Assembly (NCBI GenBank): GCA_964463695.1 | Contig: CAYXCZ010000004.1 | Span: 95,883-159,882 of the forward strand | Source: JALNZU01 sp964463695 | GTDB taxonomy: Bacteria > Bacteroidota > Bacteroidia > Bacteroidales > F082 | Direction of reading: 5' to 3' | DNA length: 64,000 nt | Shown here: one piece after another, positions 62,444-64,000 of the stretch | Layout: the number at the start of each line of letters is the position of its first letter | Position numbering within the stretch: position 1 is the stretch's first letter | Notes under the pieces: generated by a model | Told to the model about the DNA's origin: nothing | What the model saw: only the letters and a program-made list of their open reading frames with translations | Databases searched by the model: none | Position numbers and translations under genes: made by a program

Positions 62444-63577
62444 ATGAAAAAAATCTTTGTTTCAGGTTGTTTTGATATGCTTCATTCGGGGCATGTGGCT
62501 TTTTTGGAAGAGGCTGCTCTTCATGGTGATGTGTATGTTGGACTTGGTTCGGACCGGACGGTATACGAGCTCAAGGGGCGGGCGACCATCAACCCCGAGG
62601 ATGAGCGGCTTTATATGATCAAATCGCTCAGGGCTGTTAAGCATGCCTGGGTCAATTCGGGTTCCGGCATTCTTGATTTTCTTGAGGACTTTGAACGCGT
62701 TGGCCCTGATGCGCTGTTTGTTAACGAAGATGGTCATAGTCCTGACAAAGAAAGCTTTTGCAGGGACCGAAATATTGAATACATCATCAGTAAGCGTGTT
62801 CCAAAGCAAGGGCTTCCGGGACGCAGCACGACGGCACTGCGCAGAGAAGCCCGTATTCCTTACCGGATCGACCTCGCCGGTGGCTGGCTCGACCAACCTT
62901 ATGTGAGTATTTATCATCCCGGGCCAGTGATCACGATTTCCATCGAACCCGATTATGAATTTAACGACCGTAGCGGTATGTCGACCTCCACGCGTAAGAA
63001 GGCGATAGAGCTTTGGCCGGTTCAGATCCCCGACGGTGATTATGAGAAATATGCCAAAATATTGTTTAGCTATGAGAATCCTCCCGGTTCGGATTATGTG
63101 AGTGGATCGCAAGATGCGATTGGAATCGTTTTTCCGGGGGCTAACTGTCTTCACTATATGCCAGGTAAATATTGGCCATCGAAAACGGAAAGCATCCGCG
63201 ATCCGCAACTTCTGCAATGGCTCGAGGACCGTATTTACCTGTTGGCGCTAAAGCCCAGAGAATCGGGCTTCAATGTGACTGATCAGGTTGATATCAGCAC
63301 TCCAAAAGCTGCTGAACTGGCACGGGCAGCAAACTTGCTCTGGGAAAGTCTTCTTCGAAAAGATGCAGCTGCTTTCGGACAGGCGATGACTGACTCTTTC
63401 AAGGCTCAGACCGCGATGTTCCCTAACATGACTAACCCTATGATTGAAAAAGTGATCAGCAGTCTGCCCGAAAGTGTTCTGGGTTATAAGCTGAGTGGCG
63501 CAGGAGGGGGTGGTTATCTTGTCCTTTTCGCGGAGACAGCAGTTGCCGATACGCTTCGGATCCGCATCAGAAATTAG
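62444..63577 (+). CDS. Cytidylyltransferase-like domain fused to GHMP kinase domain
   Basis: 377 residues. Residues 1-130 form an HxGH nucleotidylyltransferase: SGCFDMLHSGHVAF (HSGH at 14-17) and a GRSTTALR segment at 126-133, as in HldE or TagD. Residues about 138-370 form a GHMP sugar-kinase domain: RIPYRIDLAGGWLDQP (138-152), a degenerate ATP-loop SGMSTSTR (177-184), SGSQDAIGIVFPG (220-232) and the C-terminal SGAGGGGY (351-358). The kinase half is about 230 residues, shorter than the usual 300-330. The two activities together would phosphorylate a sugar at C1 and transfer a nucleotide to it. Neighbours suggest L-fucose or a related sugar; the specificity is inference. Confidence 0.8.
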   Translation: MKKIFVSGCFDMLHSGHVAFLEEAALHGDVYVGLGSDRTVYELKGRATINPEDERLYMIKSLRAVKHAWVNSGSGILDFLEDFERVGPDALFVNEDGHSPDKESFCRDRNIEYIISKRVPKQGLPGRSTTALRREARIPYRIDLAGGWLDQPYVSIYHPGPVITISIEPDYEFNDRSGMSTSTRKKAIELWPVQIPDGDYEKYAKILFSYENPPGSDYVSGSQDAIGIVFPGANCLHYMPGKYWPSKTESIRDPQLLQWLEDRIYLLALKPRESGFNVTDQVDISTPKAAELARAANLLWESLLRKDAAAFGQAMTDSFKAQTAMFPNMTNPMIEKVISSLPESVLGYKLSGAGGGGYLVLFAETAVADTLRIRIRN

Positions 63578-63628
63578 TTGCCTATTCCTCAAAGATATTC
63601 ACAATTGAAACCATAACATCCTGATTTT

Positions 63629-63949
63629 ATGAAACGATATGCTCAAACCATTCTCCTAAGGCCCGAGAAACGTGCCTACTATCTCGAGCTTCATGCCAAT
63701 CCGTGGCCTGCTGTCATTGACAAAATTTATGAATGTAACATCCGCAATTATTCGATCTTTCTATTGAACGACAGGCAGTTGTTTGCTTATTTCGAGTATG
63801 TTGGAAGCGATTTTGAGGCTGATATGCAGAAGATGGCTGCCGATGCAGAAACCCAGCGCTGGTGGGCCGAAACTGATCCGTGTCAGGAGTCGCCCGACCC
63901 CGAAGGCAAAAGCTGGTGGGTTAATCTTGAGGAGGTTTTTCATGCGTGA
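63629..63949 (+). CDS. L-rhamnose/L-fucose mutarotase (RhaM/DUF718 family)
   Basis: 106 residues, the family's usual length. It has the pattern LRPEKRAYYLELHANPWPAV, YSIFLLNDRQLFAYFEYVG and WWAETDPCQ, matching RhaM-type mutarotases with a histidine and tyrosine/tryptophan site. The enzyme interconverts alpha and beta anomers of L-rhamnose or L-fucose. It follows the kinase fusion by 51 nt, in the same direction as the permease. The stop codon TGA (63947-63949) is the first three bases of a TGATGGG repeat array. Confidence 0.9.
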   Translation: MKRYAQTILLRPEKRAYYLELHANPWPAVIDKIYECNIRNYSIFLLNDRQLFAYFEYVGSDFEADMQKMAADAETQRWWAETDPCQESPDPEGKSWWVNLEEVFHA

Positions 63950-64000
63950 TGGGTGATGGGTGATGGGTGATGGGTGATGGGTGATGGGTGATGGGTGATG
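63947..64000 (+). repeat. Heptamer tandem repeat (TGATGGG), continues past the window edge
   Basis: Seven perfect 7-bp TGATGGG units (63947-63995) and a partial eighth reach the right edge, so the true length is unknown. The first unit contains the stop codon of the mutarotase gene. Confidence 0.97.

Noticed and set aside
62462..63217. Antisense 251-codon open frame in the kinase fusion gene
   Set aside because: It is a shadow of the conserved nucleotidylyltransferase-GHMP coding frame and has no family features.

Overview
The window comes from a member of the Bacteroidota (Bacteroidetes), probably class Bacteroidia or a relative. Direct signs are a type IX secretion (T9SS) C-terminal sorting domain, promoters with the Bacteroidota -7 element TAnnTTTG (often with TTG or TTTG about 19 nt upstream), little use of Shine-Dalgarno sites, an M56 peptidase fused to a TonB C-terminal domain, and many sensor kinases without DNA-binding partners. 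No rRNA, tRNA, CRISPR array, transposase, phage gene or integrase was seen. The window looks like ordinary chromosome with several unusual gene fusions and short tandem repeats.

Layout. 1-5.2 kb: the 3' end of a large secreted T9SS protein, an S41 C-terminal processing protease and a PAS histidine kinase. 5.3-10.8 kb: a complete RND efflux operon (adaptor, pump, outer-membrane channel). 11-18.6 kb: three sensor kinases in tandem. 18.8-25.3 kb: acyltransferase, universal stress protein, a pseudouridine synthase with 26 in-frame 42-bp repeats, an ECF sigma/anti-sigma-like/Spy-like operon and thioredoxin. 25.6-32.4 kb: CorA, then a glycosyltransferase, a GH130 glycoside phosphorylase fused to a response-regulator receiver, and a fucose-isomerase-like protein. 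32.8-39.1 kb: PspC/PadR operon, a secreted protein of unknown function, M48 and S9 peptidases. 39.3-42.3 kb: PBP2 and RodA, the elongasome core. 42.6-48.7 kb: CPBP protease, small lipoprotein, SMR exporter, BlaI/M56-TonB operon, mini-MscS, carboxypeptidase-regulatory-like protein and FtsX. 48.8-55.1 kb: an exonuclease/phosphatase-YceI-propeller kinase operon and another kinase. 55.3-59.1 kb: S9 peptidase, LOG phosphoribohydrolase, and a P-loop nucleotide kinase paired with dCMP deaminase. 59.4-64 kb: UDP-HexNAc dehydrogenase, FucP-type permease, a cytidylyltransferase-GHMP kinase fusion and a sugar mutarotase.

The most interesting parts are: (i) the GH130-receiver fusion beside a glycosyltransferase carrying a long helical tail, which suggests phospho-signalling control of glycan turnover; (ii) the 61-64 kb locus, where permease, mutarotase and a kinase/nucleotidylyltransferase fusion could import a deoxysugar such as L-fucose and activate it to a nucleotide sugar; (iii) an 8-bp repeat tract inside the UDP-sugar dehydrogenase gene that could cause phase variation; and (iv) a matched pair of palindromes on either side of the BlaI/M56 operon. 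Functions are inferred from motifs recognised by eye. No database search was run.
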